From contig JAUVXM010000014.1 in the NCBI GenBank assembly GCA_030603565.1, positions 1 through 41,948 on the forward strand: a stretch of DNA of 41,948 nt. Reading direction: 5' to 3'. This document shows positions 33,856 to 41,948 of this stretch, piece after piece; position 1 is the first letter of the stretch, and the number at the start of each line of letters is the position of its first letter. Under the pieces are notes generated by a model that had not been told where the DNA came from, did no database searches, and was given only the letters and a program-made list of their open reading frames with translations. Source of the DNA: Candidatus Aminicenantota bacterium. Its GTDB lineage: Bacteria > Acidobacteriota > Aminicenantia > Aminicenantales > Aminicenantaceae. Position numbers and translations under genes: made by a program.

Positions 33856-34553
33856 TGAATCACATGCAGTATACGTTTCCAGCGCGCTTCCGGAATGAAA
33901 CGAACAAGTTTAGCTAATCGGTCACGAACACTGGTTTTTAGGTAGGCATTTTTTTCAGCTTCATAAGAAAAATATATAACCCAGGGCCTTCCTTTTATAT
34001 AATTAAGAGGGAGGAATCCCCAATAACGGCTGTCATAACTATCATCCCGGTTATCTCCCATCACAAAACAATGCCCGGAAGGGACCACAACCGGCCCGAA
34101 ATTATCACGGATGTAATCGTCATAACGATAATAATCATTTTTTGTATATATCTGGATGTCATTATGTATTTTAAAATCCTCAATAATTGGATTGTCATTT
34201 ATCCAGACTTGCTTCTCTTTAATCTCTACCTTGTCCCCCTCAAGTGCTATCACCCGTTTGACAAAATCCTTTGTTATGTCCTTGGGGTATTTAAACACAA
34301 CCATATCATTTTTTTTAATTTCCTTGGTAGGAAGAATTTTCTTTTCTAAAGGGAAGGGCGAATGGCTGTATGCAAACTTGTTAACTAAGAGGAAATCCCC
34401 GATAAGCAAGGTTTTTTCCATCGATCCGGTTGGAATCTGGAAGGCCTGAACGACAAATGTTATTACAAAAAATACAAAAATCGCGGTTTCGACTATCAGT
34501 TCAAAGTATTCGCGGAATGTACTCTGTTCTTTGGGCTTCTTTGTTTTTTTCAT
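33852..34553 (-). CDS. lepB: Signal peptidase I (first of a tandem pair)
   Basis: A 233-residue type I signal peptidase with one N-terminal membrane segment (about 22-38). The catalytic dyad is Ser44 in IPTGSMEKTL and Lys99 in FVKRVIALEGD. Box D/E SGHCFVMGDNRDDSYDSRYW is complete. It cuts signal peptides from exported proteins on the outer face of the inner membrane. The C-terminal RWKRILHVI is shared with the paralog at 34700-35401, which has the same length. The stop codon lies inside a repeat arm. Confidence 0.95.
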   Translation of the reverse strand: MKKTKKPKEQSTFREYFELIVETAIFVFFVITFVVQAFQIPTGSMEKTLLIGDFLLVNKFAYSHSPFPLEKKILPTKEIKKNDMVVFKYPKDITKDFVKRVIALEGDKVEIKEKQVWINDNPIIEDFKIHNDIQIYTKNDYYRYDDYIRDNFGPVVVPSGHCFVMGDNRDDSYDSRYWGFLPLNYIKGRPWVIYFSYEAEKNAYLKTSVRDRLAKLVRFIPEARWKRILHVIH

Positions 34554-34699
34554 AATTAAAAGAAATGTATTATAAGGATTCCAGCAAGATAATCAAGCTT
34601 GAAAAAAACCAGGAAAGCCAGAAAAAACAGGAAGACCGGGAAATTCAGGAAAAGTCATCACAAGGCCTACAGGGCAGCGGCGATCCGATTCAAGCTAAT

Positions 34700-35401
34700 T
34701 TAATTTATAACATGCAATATCCGTTTCCACCTTGCTTTGGGAATATAGCTGACCAGCTTCTTCAGCCTCTCTCCAAGGCTGGTTTTTAAGTGAGAATTCT
34801 CTTCCGCATCATAAGAAAAATATATCAACCACGGTCTCCCCTTTATTTTACTCAGAGGGAGAAAGCCCCAGTAGCGGCTATCATAACTAGTATCCCGGTT
34901 ATCTCCCATCACAAAGCAATGACCGGAAGGGACAATGACCGGCCCAAAATTATCACGAATCACTCCGTTATAGTGGTAATAGTCGTCTTTATTAAAAGTT
35001 TCATTATCTTTGTGGGCCTTATACTCTTCTTTAACCGGGCTTTCATTAATATATACCTGTTTGCTTTTTATCTCTATTTTATCCCCTGCTGTAGCAATGA
35101 CTCTTTTAACTAGAGTTTTTCCATCTTCCTCAAGGGACTTAAATACTACAGTGTCCTTTTTTTCAATATTTTTTCTAGGGAGAATAACATTTTCAAAAGG
35201 AAATACAGTCCGGGAATAGGCAAATTTATTAATAATGAGAAAATCACCGATTAGAATGGTATCCTCCATAGAGCTGGTAGGAACCTGTGAAGCCTGGGCG
35301 ATAAAGGTCATCACAAAAAACACAAATATCATAGTCTCGGCTATAAGCTCAAAATAATCCCTAAATGTACTTTTTTCTCTTGGCTTCTTTGCTTTTTTCA
35401 T
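34700..35401 (-). CDS. lepB: Signal peptidase I (second of a tandem pair)
   Basis: Also 233 residues and colinear with its neighbour. The dyad lies at identical positions: Ser44 in VPTSSMEDTI and Lys99 in LVKRVIATAGD. SGHCFVMGDNRDTSYDSRYW is conserved. The two proteins diverge mainly in the substrate-facing middle (residues 60-160), so they may favour different signal peptides. A 146-bp non-coding gap separates them. The tandem arrangement and shared ends indicate a local duplication. Confidence 0.94.
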   Translation of the reverse strand: MKKAKKPREKSTFRDYFELIAETMIFVFFVMTFIAQASQVPTSSMEDTILIGDFLIINKFAYSRTVFPFENVILPRKNIEKKDTVVFKSLEEDGKTLVKRVIATAGDKIEIKSKQVYINESPVKEEYKAHKDNETFNKDDYYHYNGVIRDNFGPVIVPSGHCFVMGDNRDTSYDSRYWGFLPLSKIKGRPWLIYFSYDAEENSHLKTSLGERLKKLVSYIPKARWKRILHVIN

Positions 35402-35484
35402 AATTTTATAAAGATATTATATCGATTCGGTCTCGATAATCAAGGCTAGAAAGGCCAGTTGGTAGTTAGCAAAATCATTTATTA

Positions 35485-35765
35485 GACACGGATAAGACTA
35501 AAACGTTGATTTTTTTTACCCATAAATTGGCAAAAGAAATCAACCCTTCATCACTTTGCCTTGCAAAGTAAGCTAAAATAACTCTATAAAAGAGTTTATG
35601 CTTAAATGAAAAGTAATAATGTTTTTTGTGGAGGTCATGAGATTTGCAAATGAAAAATGGGAAAAAGTGGTGAAAGGTTTACATTTTGGGCCTTGCCCAA
35701 AAATGAAAAGCATCTTAGTCTTATCCGCGAAAATCCGTGTCCTCAGCGTCCTCAGTGTAAAATTT
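35485..35765. repeat. Left copy of a ~270-bp inverted repeat flanking the GTPase gene
   Basis: Read in reverse, this block matches 36886-37147 in several stretches: TTTACACTGAGGACGC, the palindromic GGGCAAGGCCCAAAATGTAA and TGATGAAGGGTTGATTT, and AACGTTTTAGTCTTATCC. The central part differs. Internal hairpins (GTTGATTT...AAATCAAC) suggest a structured element. No gene is in it. Confidence 0.75.
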
Positions 35766-35782
35766 TGTTTTTCAGCTTTTAG

Positions 35783-36829
35783 TTATTTATTGAAGCGGAA
35801 AAAAATCACATCTCCGTCCTGGATGATATATTTTTTTCCTTCCAAGCGCACGGCAGCATTTTCGCGGGCAGATTGAAAGGACCCATGTTTGAATAAACTA
35901 TTCCAGGGTATGACTTCAGCCCGGATAAATCCCTGTTGGATATCAGAATGAATTTCGCCTGCAGCTTCTACTGCTGAGATACCTTTTTTTATCGTCCAGG
36001 CCTTGACTTCCTCTTTTCCAACAGTAAAAAATGTGATCACATCAAGAAGATCATATGAAGCCTTTAAGAATCTAGGAGCACTGAGTTCTTTTAACCCATA
36101 CTCTATGAGGAAGAGCTGTTTTTCCTCATCCTCAAGTTCCAGTATTTCCATTTCGATCTTTCCACAAAAAGCAAGTAAAGGGGTATCCATATTTTCAATT
36201 TGAGAAATATCAGTTTCATCTACATTAATCATATGAAAAAGCGGCTTCTTGCTTAAAAATGCGAAACTGCGGCTAAACTTATCTTCAGCCGGACTTAAGT
36301 CTACCTCCCGTATAGGGCGGCCTTCTTCAAGCGAGGATAGAAGGCGCTTCATTAAAAGCATCTCTTTTTCCCCTTCAGGATTTTTTTTTTGCTTGAGCTC
36401 TTTTTCCAACTTTTCCAGTCTCGATTCTACAGACATAAGATCTGCCAACAGCATCTCTTCTTCCATGGAGCGGATATCATCCTTAGGGTCGATTATGTCT
36501 TTGGGATGCGGAATCTTCACATCACGAAATCCACGTACTACATGGGCCAATCCGTCAGCTCTCCTCAGGTAGTCAAGATATGAATCGTTCTTCACATCTC
36601 CGAAAGAAACCCCGGCTAAATCTGTATAATCTATTACTGCCGGCTTTTTCTTTTTATCAGGATAAAGGCTGCAGAGCTTTTCAAAGCGAGTGTCAGGTAC
36701 TGGACAGCTTCTTAGATTTGGCTCTTTTTTGCCGCTATCATAGCTTTTTATTTCGATCTTTGCACCGGTAAGGATGTTAAATAGAGTTGTTTTTCCGGTT
36801 TTAGGGTAACCGAATAAGGTAAAGTTCAT
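35783..36829 (-). CDS. YchF-like Obg-family GTPase/ATPase with DUF933/TGS domain
   Basis: A 348-residue P-loop protein. G1 is GYPKTGKTT (the usual YchF form is GLPNVGKST), G3 is DLAG, and the G4 position reads NVDE, matching the YchF NxxE that allows ATP use. A helical hairpin (about 130-180, VESRLEKLEKELKQKKN) is inserted as in YchF. The C-terminal TGS region has DVITFFTVGKEEVKAW and DVIFFRFNK. YchF/OLA1 proteins bind ribosomes and affect stress responses. The unusual G1 sequence suggests a divergent paralog and not the standard ychF. The gene is enclosed by two inverted copies of a long repeat. Confidence 0.8.
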   Translation of the reverse strand: MNFTLFGYPKTGKTTLFNILTGAKIEIKSYDSGKKEPNLRSCPVPDTRFEKLCSLYPDKKKKPAVIDYTDLAGVSFGDVKNDSYLDYLRRADGLAHVVRGFRDVKIPHPKDIIDPKDDIRSMEEEMLLADLMSVESRLEKLEKELKQKKNPEGEKEMLLMKRLLSSLEEGRPIREVDLSPAEDKFSRSFAFLSKKPLFHMINVDETDISQIENMDTPLLAFCGKIEMEILELEDEEKQLFLIEYGLKELSAPRFLKASYDLLDVITFFTVGKEEVKAWTIKKGISAVEAAGEIHSDIQQGFIRAEVIPWNSLFKHGSFQSARENAAVRLEGKKYIIQDGDVIFFRFNK

Positions 36830-36885
36830 TTTTTTCCTTTCCGCCTCATTATTATATATTAATATAAAAACATGCAGAAAAACAA

Positions 36886-37147
36886 TATTTTACACGGAGG
36901 ACGCGGATTAAAGCGATAAAGCATTAGACACGGATCTACACAGATTTTTGCAGATTAAAGACGCTTTTTCTTTTTTGGCTTGCATCCAAAAAATAAAAAG
37001 CAGTTTTCAGTTTTGGGCAAGGCCCAAAATGTAAACCTTTAGTTTAACTTACTTCGCGAAGCGAAGTGATGAAGGGTTGATTTGTTTTGCCGATTCATTG
37101 GCAAAAGAAATCAACGTTATAGTCTTATCCGCGTAAATCTGTGTCAA
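36886..37147. repeat. Right copy of the ~270-bp inverted repeat flanking the GTPase gene
   Basis: It faces the copy at 35485-35765. It contains TTTTGGGCAAGGCCCAAAAT, a palindromic TTCGCGAAGCGAAG segment and an imperfect hairpin GGTTGATTTG...CAAATCAAC-like. It fills most of the gap between the GTPase gene and tgt. No gene is in it. Confidence 0.75.
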
Positions 37148-37272
37148 ATTTTCTTTTTCTGAGGCGTTAAGAATCTGAGGCAAGCGTATCCATACTTTCA
37201 GCTTCATCTGAAAAGCTATCATAGGAAGAGGGGCCCTATGCTGGCTTTTACTACTCTTCTTGCTTATAATGA

Positions 37273-38391
<1,119 letters not shown>

Positions 38392-38730
38392 ATGTTATTA
38401 GCAAGCATCACACCTTTAATGGCCCAGAATGCAGCCGGCCCAGCCCAACCCGGCGGCAGTTTTCTTACGGCAATTATTCCTTTTGTTCTGGTTTTTGTTA
38501 TTTTTTATCTGCTGATCATTATGCCATCGCGTAAAAAGCAGAAAAAACACCAGGAGATGGTTGAACAGCTTAAACCCGGTGACAAGATCATAACCACTGG
38601 TGGAATTCACGGCTCGGTCATGGGAGTACAGTCCGATAAGATCGAGGTAAAAATCGCCGCCAACGTCAAAGTCGATGTTACCAAAAACGCCATCGCCGTA
38701 ATAGCTGGCAAAAAAACAAATACTAAATAG
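38392..38730 (+). CDS. yajC: Preprotein translocase subunit YajC
   Basis: A 112-residue single-span protein. The membrane segment (about 20-40, FLTAIIPFVLVFVIFYLL) is followed by the family signature MPSRKKQKKHQEMVEQLKPG and DKIITTGGIHGSV. YajC forms part of the SecDF-YajC complex that helps SecYEG. It starts right after the tgt stop, with the ribosome site (AATGAGGATAAATA) inside tgt. Confidence 0.95.
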   Translation: MLLASITPLMAQNAAGPAQPGGSFLTAIIPFVLVFVIFYLLIIMPSRKKQKKHQEMVEQLKPGDKIITTGGIHGSVMGVQSDKIEVKIAANVKVDVTKNAIAVIAGKKTNTK

Positions 38731-38776
38731 ATAAGTCTGAATCCATAAAAAATATCAAAAAAGGCTATAATCTAAA

Positions 38777-40330
38777 ATGAAGAAAAAACTACGCTGGAAA
38801 GTCATATTAGTTGCAGCAGTCATCCTTTTAGCCGCCTTCCTTTTTTATCCGCCCGGGGAAAAAATCCATCTCGGCCTGGATTTAAAAGGCGGCATGCACC
38901 TGGTCCTTCAGGTTGTTACCGATGATGCTGTGAATAATGAGGCCGATCAAGAGATAATCCGCCTCCGGGAACAACTTGCAAAGGAAAATATCGAGTTTCT
39001 ATCCATATCAAAATCAGAAACCAGAGTTGGCCAATTTGCTGTTCAGCAATTTGACCCGGAAAAAGAAGGACAGATAAGAGACATCCTGGATGACAACTTC
39101 AAAAACTGGGATCACAGTGTTAGAGAGACCTCTATCATAGTCAACTTAAAGCCCGGAGTCGAAACCTATCTCAGAGACCAATCTGTTAAACAAGCTCAGC
39201 AGACTTTATCCAACCGAGTGGATGAGCTGGGGCTAACCGAGCCCACCATCCAGAGACAGGGCCTTACCGGAGAGAGGATAATCGTCGAGCTGCCGGGTGT
39301 GGAAGACCCGGACAGAGTAAAAGAGATCCTTAAAACCACCGCCCTACTCGAGTTTAGACTGGTTAAAGGCGGGCCTGCAGAGACGATAGAGAAGCTCCTC
39401 GAGGAACATGGGGGAGAAGTCCCAGGCAATATGGAAGTAATGAAGGGAGACCCCACTCAAACACAAGGCGGCTATTACCTAGTCAGCAATGTTGCCGAAA
39501 TTGTCGGAAAAGATCTGCGTAATGCCCGCCGCTCAACGGATGAATGGAACAAACCGGCCGTATCCTTTTCTTTACACCCGGATGCTGCAAGACGATTTGC
39601 GAAAATGACCGGAGAAAATATCGGAGAACCGCTAAGTATTATTCTAGACGAAAAATTGATGGAAGTAGCCAATATTGGAGAAAGGATCCCACCTCCGGGA
39701 GATACAATCATTCACGGACGTTTCACAGAGCAAGCAGCCGAAGATTTAGCCTTGGTGCTTAGAGCAGGAGCCCTACCAGCCAGCATCAAATACCTGGAAG
39801 ACAGGACCATCGGACCTTCTCTGGGAGCAGATTCGATCCGCAGAGGCCTGACTTCCATAATTATCGCCCTTATCCTGATATTAGTCTTTATGGGATTTTA
39901 TTATAAATTTGCAGGATTCAATGCCATCGCAGCTCTTACCCTCAATATCCTTATCCTGATGGGAGCACTGGCATATTTTAAAGCCAGCCTTACATTACCG
40001 GGTATAGCCGGGATTATTTTGACGATAGGTATGGCAGTAGATGCCAATGTCCTGGTCTTTGAACGTATCAGGGAAGAACTGGCGCAGGGCAAGAGTGTGC
40101 TTAGTTCTATTGCCTCCGGATTCTCCCGCGCTTTCAGAACAATCCTGGATGCTAATATGACTACAATCATTGCCGCTATTTTCCTCTTCCAGTTCGGAAC
40201 CGGTCCTATCCGGGGATTTGCGATCACTTTAATCATAGGTATAACTGCCAGCATGTTTACAGCTGTATTTGTATCACGGCTGATATTTGATTTAACCGTT
40301 TCAAAGAAAAACAGGAAGTTGAGTATATAA
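38777..40330 (+). CDS. secD: Protein-export membrane protein SecD
   Basis: A 517-residue RND-family protein. TM1 is at about 9-24. The characteristic HLGLDLKGGMHLVLQV follows, then a large periplasmic P1 domain (to about 345) with QAQQTLSNRVDELGLTEP and ELPGVEDPDR. Five further membrane segments carry GIAGIILTIGMAVDANVLVF (with the conserved Asp used for proton coupling) and RIREELAQG. SecD and SecF use the proton motive force to pull exported chains out of SecYEG. The stop is one base before the SecF start. Confidence 0.97.
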   Translation: MKKKLRWKVILVAAVILLAAFLFYPPGEKIHLGLDLKGGMHLVLQVVTDDAVNNEADQEIIRLREQLAKENIEFLSISKSETRVGQFAVQQFDPEKEGQIRDILDDNFKNWDHSVRETSIIVNLKPGVETYLRDQSVKQAQQTLSNRVDELGLTEPTIQRQGLTGERIIVELPGVEDPDRVKEILKTTALLEFRLVKGGPAETIEKLLEEHGGEVPGNMEVMKGDPTQTQGGYYLVSNVAEIVGKDLRNARRSTDEWNKPAVSFSLHPDAARRFAKMTGENIGEPLSIILDEKLMEVANIGERIPPPGDTIIHGRFTEQAAEDLALVLRAGALPASIKYLEDRTIGPSLGADSIRRGLTSIIIALILILVFMGFYYKFAGFNAIAALTLNILILMGALAYFKASLTLPGIAGIILTIGMAVDANVLVFERIREELAQGKSVLSSIASGFSRAFRTILDANMTTIIAAIFLFQFGTGPIRGFAITLIIGITASMFTAVFVSRLIFDLTVSKKNRKLSI

Positions 40331-40331
40331 A

Positions 40332-41495
40332 ATGCAGTTTTTAAAAAAGACCAATATCGATTTTATGAAGTATAAATTTGTAGCCCTTGCCCTCTCCGGT
40401 ATTCTTATCACAATCGGAATAATCAATATGACGGTAGTAAAAGGTATTAATTACGGAATCGATTTTGCAGGGGGTACAATGGTAAGGCTTATATTTGCCA
40501 ATGAGGTCCCCATATCCGAAGTTAGAGGAGCTCTCAGAGATGCCGGGATTGAGAACAATAAGATCCAAAAACTGGGAGACACAGGACGGGAATTTATCAT
40601 CAGGACCATGCAGGATATAGAGCTGATTGAACAGGACATGGAATCCCATGAGATCATAGGAAGAATGGTGGTCAATTCGCTCCGGGGAGAAGATGAAAAA
40701 AGAGCATTGGAAGAAGGTACTATCGACTTAAATAGTATAGCTCAAACCAACTTGGCCGTTCTTTTAGAAACCCCTTTTCCGGAAAAAGGGGGGGATATAG
40801 CAGAAAAAATCATAAACTTCAGAAACCACCCCGATCAAATGGGGATAATTCGAGATTACTCTCAGCTTGAAACAATCGAAGGAATAAGTACTGAAGTCAT
40901 AAATTATCTCAAAAAAAATGCCCTTCTCAGCCGCTTATCCGTTTTAAGCAAAGAGTCTGTTGGCCCCCAGGTCGGGGAAGACCTGAGAAGAAAAGCCACC
41001 CTGGCAACTATCTGGGCGCTAATCGGCATGCTCATATACATAGGGATCCGCTTCAAGTATGCTTATGGAGTAGCTGCTATCTTGACCCTGGCTCATGATG
41101 TGCTTGTAACCCTGGGCATCTTTTCATTAACAAACAGAGAGCTCAACCTCCCGGTAATTGCTGCGATTATGACCCTGGTAGGATATTCCTTAAATGATAC
41201 CATTGTGATCTTTGACCGGGTGCGAGATAATCTTAAGCTATTAAGAAAACGTAAATTTGTCGACCTTCTCAATATCAGCATCAATCAGACCTTAAGCAGA
41301 ACAATAATCACCTCCGGCACTACGTTTCTAACAGTATTTACACTATTCCTTTTAGGTGGCGAAGTTATCAATGACTTTGCATTCACCATGATGATAGGAG
41401 TTGTCATCGGAACCTATTCATCCATATACCAATCCTGTTCAATCTTGTTCTTCTGGAAAAATATATTTAAACCAAAAAAAGGTATGGGAAAATGA
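40332..41495 (+). CDS. secF: Protein-export membrane protein SecF with a helix-hairpin-helix insertion
   Basis: A 387-residue SecF, roughly 80 longer than usual (about 300). TM1 is at about 14-36, followed by the family motif GIDFAGGTMVRL. The normal P1 fold resumes at ESVGPQVGEDLRRKA (about 208-222), and five membrane segments carry YSLNDTIVIFDRVRDN. Residues about 129-204 are extra. They read IDLNSIAQTNLAVLL, then DIAEKIINFRN, SQLETIEGISTEVINYL, which resembles the paired helix-hairpin-helix of ComEA/GspK proteins. The insertion lies on the periplasmic side. The rest of the protein appears intact and functional. Confidence 0.95.
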   Translation: MQFLKKTNIDFMKYKFVALALSGILITIGIINMTVVKGINYGIDFAGGTMVRLIFANEVPISEVRGALRDAGIENNKIQKLGDTGREFIIRTMQDIELIEQDMESHEIIGRMVVNSLRGEDEKRALEEGTIDLNSIAQTNLAVLLETPFPEKGGDIAEKIINFRNHPDQMGIIRDYSQLETIEGISTEVINYLKKNALLSRLSVLSKESVGPQVGEDLRRKATLATIWALIGMLIYIGIRFKYAYGVAAILTLAHDVLVTLGIFSLTNRELNLPVIAAIMTLVGYSLNDTIVIFDRVRDNLKLLRKRKFVDLLNISINQTLSRTIITSGTTFLTVFTLFLLGGEVINDFAFTMMIGVVIGTYSSIYQSCSILFFWKNIFKPKKGMGK

Positions 41496-41505
41496 TAATT
41501 TTAAC

Positions 41506-41534
41506 TTGTCAAAACCATTATTTTCCTTTATACT
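41506..41534 (+). promoter_or_regulatory. Sigma70-type promoter for the TonB gene
   Basis: TTGTCA (41506-41511), a 17-base spacer and TATACT (41529-41534), 42 bases before the ATG at 41577. It starts right after secF, so the TonB gene probably has its own transcript. Confidence 0.6.
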
Positions 41535-41576
41535 CTAATTTACTTTGACAATAAAATAAAAAAGAGGTAAATCAAA

Positions 41577-41948
41577 ATGGCCGCACAAGAAAAGCAGAAA
41601 ATGCCTAAAGAAGAATCTTCGTTTTTTAAAGATTCTTTCATAAGTGGCGAGAAGGGAACAGCCCGGAAAGCAATAGCATTTCCTCTCGCTTTTCTCCTTC
41701 ACGCCAGTTTAGTACTTGCTGCCGTTGTTATTCCCCTCTTAAATACTACGAATCTACCTGATGTCGAAGTCTACAGCGCTTTTCTCGCTCCCCCGCCGCC
41801 TCCTCCGCCTCCTCCACCACCACCGGCAAAAAAGAAAAGCAGATCAAAAAGCAGGCACCGCATCAAACCTGTCCAGGCCAAATCCAACATCCAACCAGGA
41901 CAGTTAGTCGCTCCCGTCGATATCCCCGATGAGATCGCAGAAGAAGAA
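41577..41948 (+). CDS. TonB-family energy transducer, N-terminal part (runs off the window)
   Basis: The first 124 residues of a TonB-like protein. A charged cytosolic start is followed by one membrane anchor (about 41-60, FPLAFLLHASLVLAAVVIPL), where the His-Ala-Ser motif resembles the ExbB/ExbD contact site of TonB. A stretch of 12 prolines comes next, then a lysine/arginine-rich periplasmic spacer. The C-terminal TonB domain lies beyond the window. TonB passes proton-motive energy to outer-membrane receptors. GAGGT precedes the ATG. Confidence 0.85.
   Translation, partial: MAAQEKQKMPKEESSFFKDSFISGEKGTARKAIAFPLAFLLHASLVLAAVVIPLLNTTNLPDVEVYSAFLAPPPPPPPPPPPPAKKKSRSKSRHRIKPVQAKSNIQPGQLVAPVDIPDEIAEEE

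Overview
The window looks like chromosomal DNA of an anaerobic Gram-negative (diderm) bacterium with moderate to low GC. The diderm reading rests on a beta-barrel-like outer-membrane protein, a TonB-type protein, and lipoprotein and periplasmic factors. The anaerobic reading rests on a 2-oxoacid:ferredoxin oxidoreductase operon, two bacterial-type ferredoxins, an oxygen-sensitive class I fumarase subunit, the hydrogenase maturation factor HypF, and a Tat-exported aldo/keto reductase with Fe-S motifs. The gene mix fits an uncultured lineage such as Aminicenantes or a relative. That assignment is an impression from gene content, not something the sequence proves.

Regions. (1) 1-4.5 kb: a patchy segment with a decayed type III restriction/helicase fragment, the aldo/keto reductase and a membrane glycosyltransferase. 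It ends at an exact 5' half of a tRNA-Arg(CCG), which suggests an insertion boundary. (2) 4.6-8.9 kb: thiC overlapping an endonuclease IV-like gene, an aldehyde dehydrogenase and a four-helix-bundle protein. (3) 9.0-12.6 kb: a promoter followed by fumarase alpha, ferredoxin and the alpha, beta and gamma subunits of a VOR/KOR-type oxidoreductase in one run. (4) 12.6-18 kb: TlpA-like thioredoxin, FabH, then a tightly packed trio of outer-membrane protein, M14 carboxypeptidase and membrane coiled-coil protein. (5) 18-23.7 kb: HypF, a zinc-ribbon membrane protein, an M50 protease, ferredoxin, a TPR protein and an intact tRNA-Arg(CCT). (6) 23.8-29.6 kb, minus strand: SH3 protein, M48 lipoprotein protease, CHASE2-adenylate cyclase, MBL-fold hydrolase and MscS channel with a cNMP-binding domain. 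The last three overlap by 4 bp each and look like a self-contained cyclic-nucleotide-to-channel circuit. (7) 29.7-37.2 kb: RecD2, a degenerate alkaline-phosphatase-superfamily membrane protein, two tandem signal peptidases, and a YchF-like GTPase gene flanked by inverted copies of a ~270 bp repeat. (8) 37.3 kb to the end: tgt-yajC-secD-secF, with SecF carrying a helix-hairpin-helix insertion, then the start of a TonB gene behind a good promoter.

The intergenic spaces hold four interspersed repeat families: an AACCTGAAYTATTCATAAA arm family, perfect palindromes built on GGGGACAGGGTAC, AT-rich AATAGTAAATGG runs, and the large inverted repeat around the GTPase. The most interesting items are the cyclase/hydrolase/channel cassette, the SecF insertion, the half tRNA, and the repeat families.
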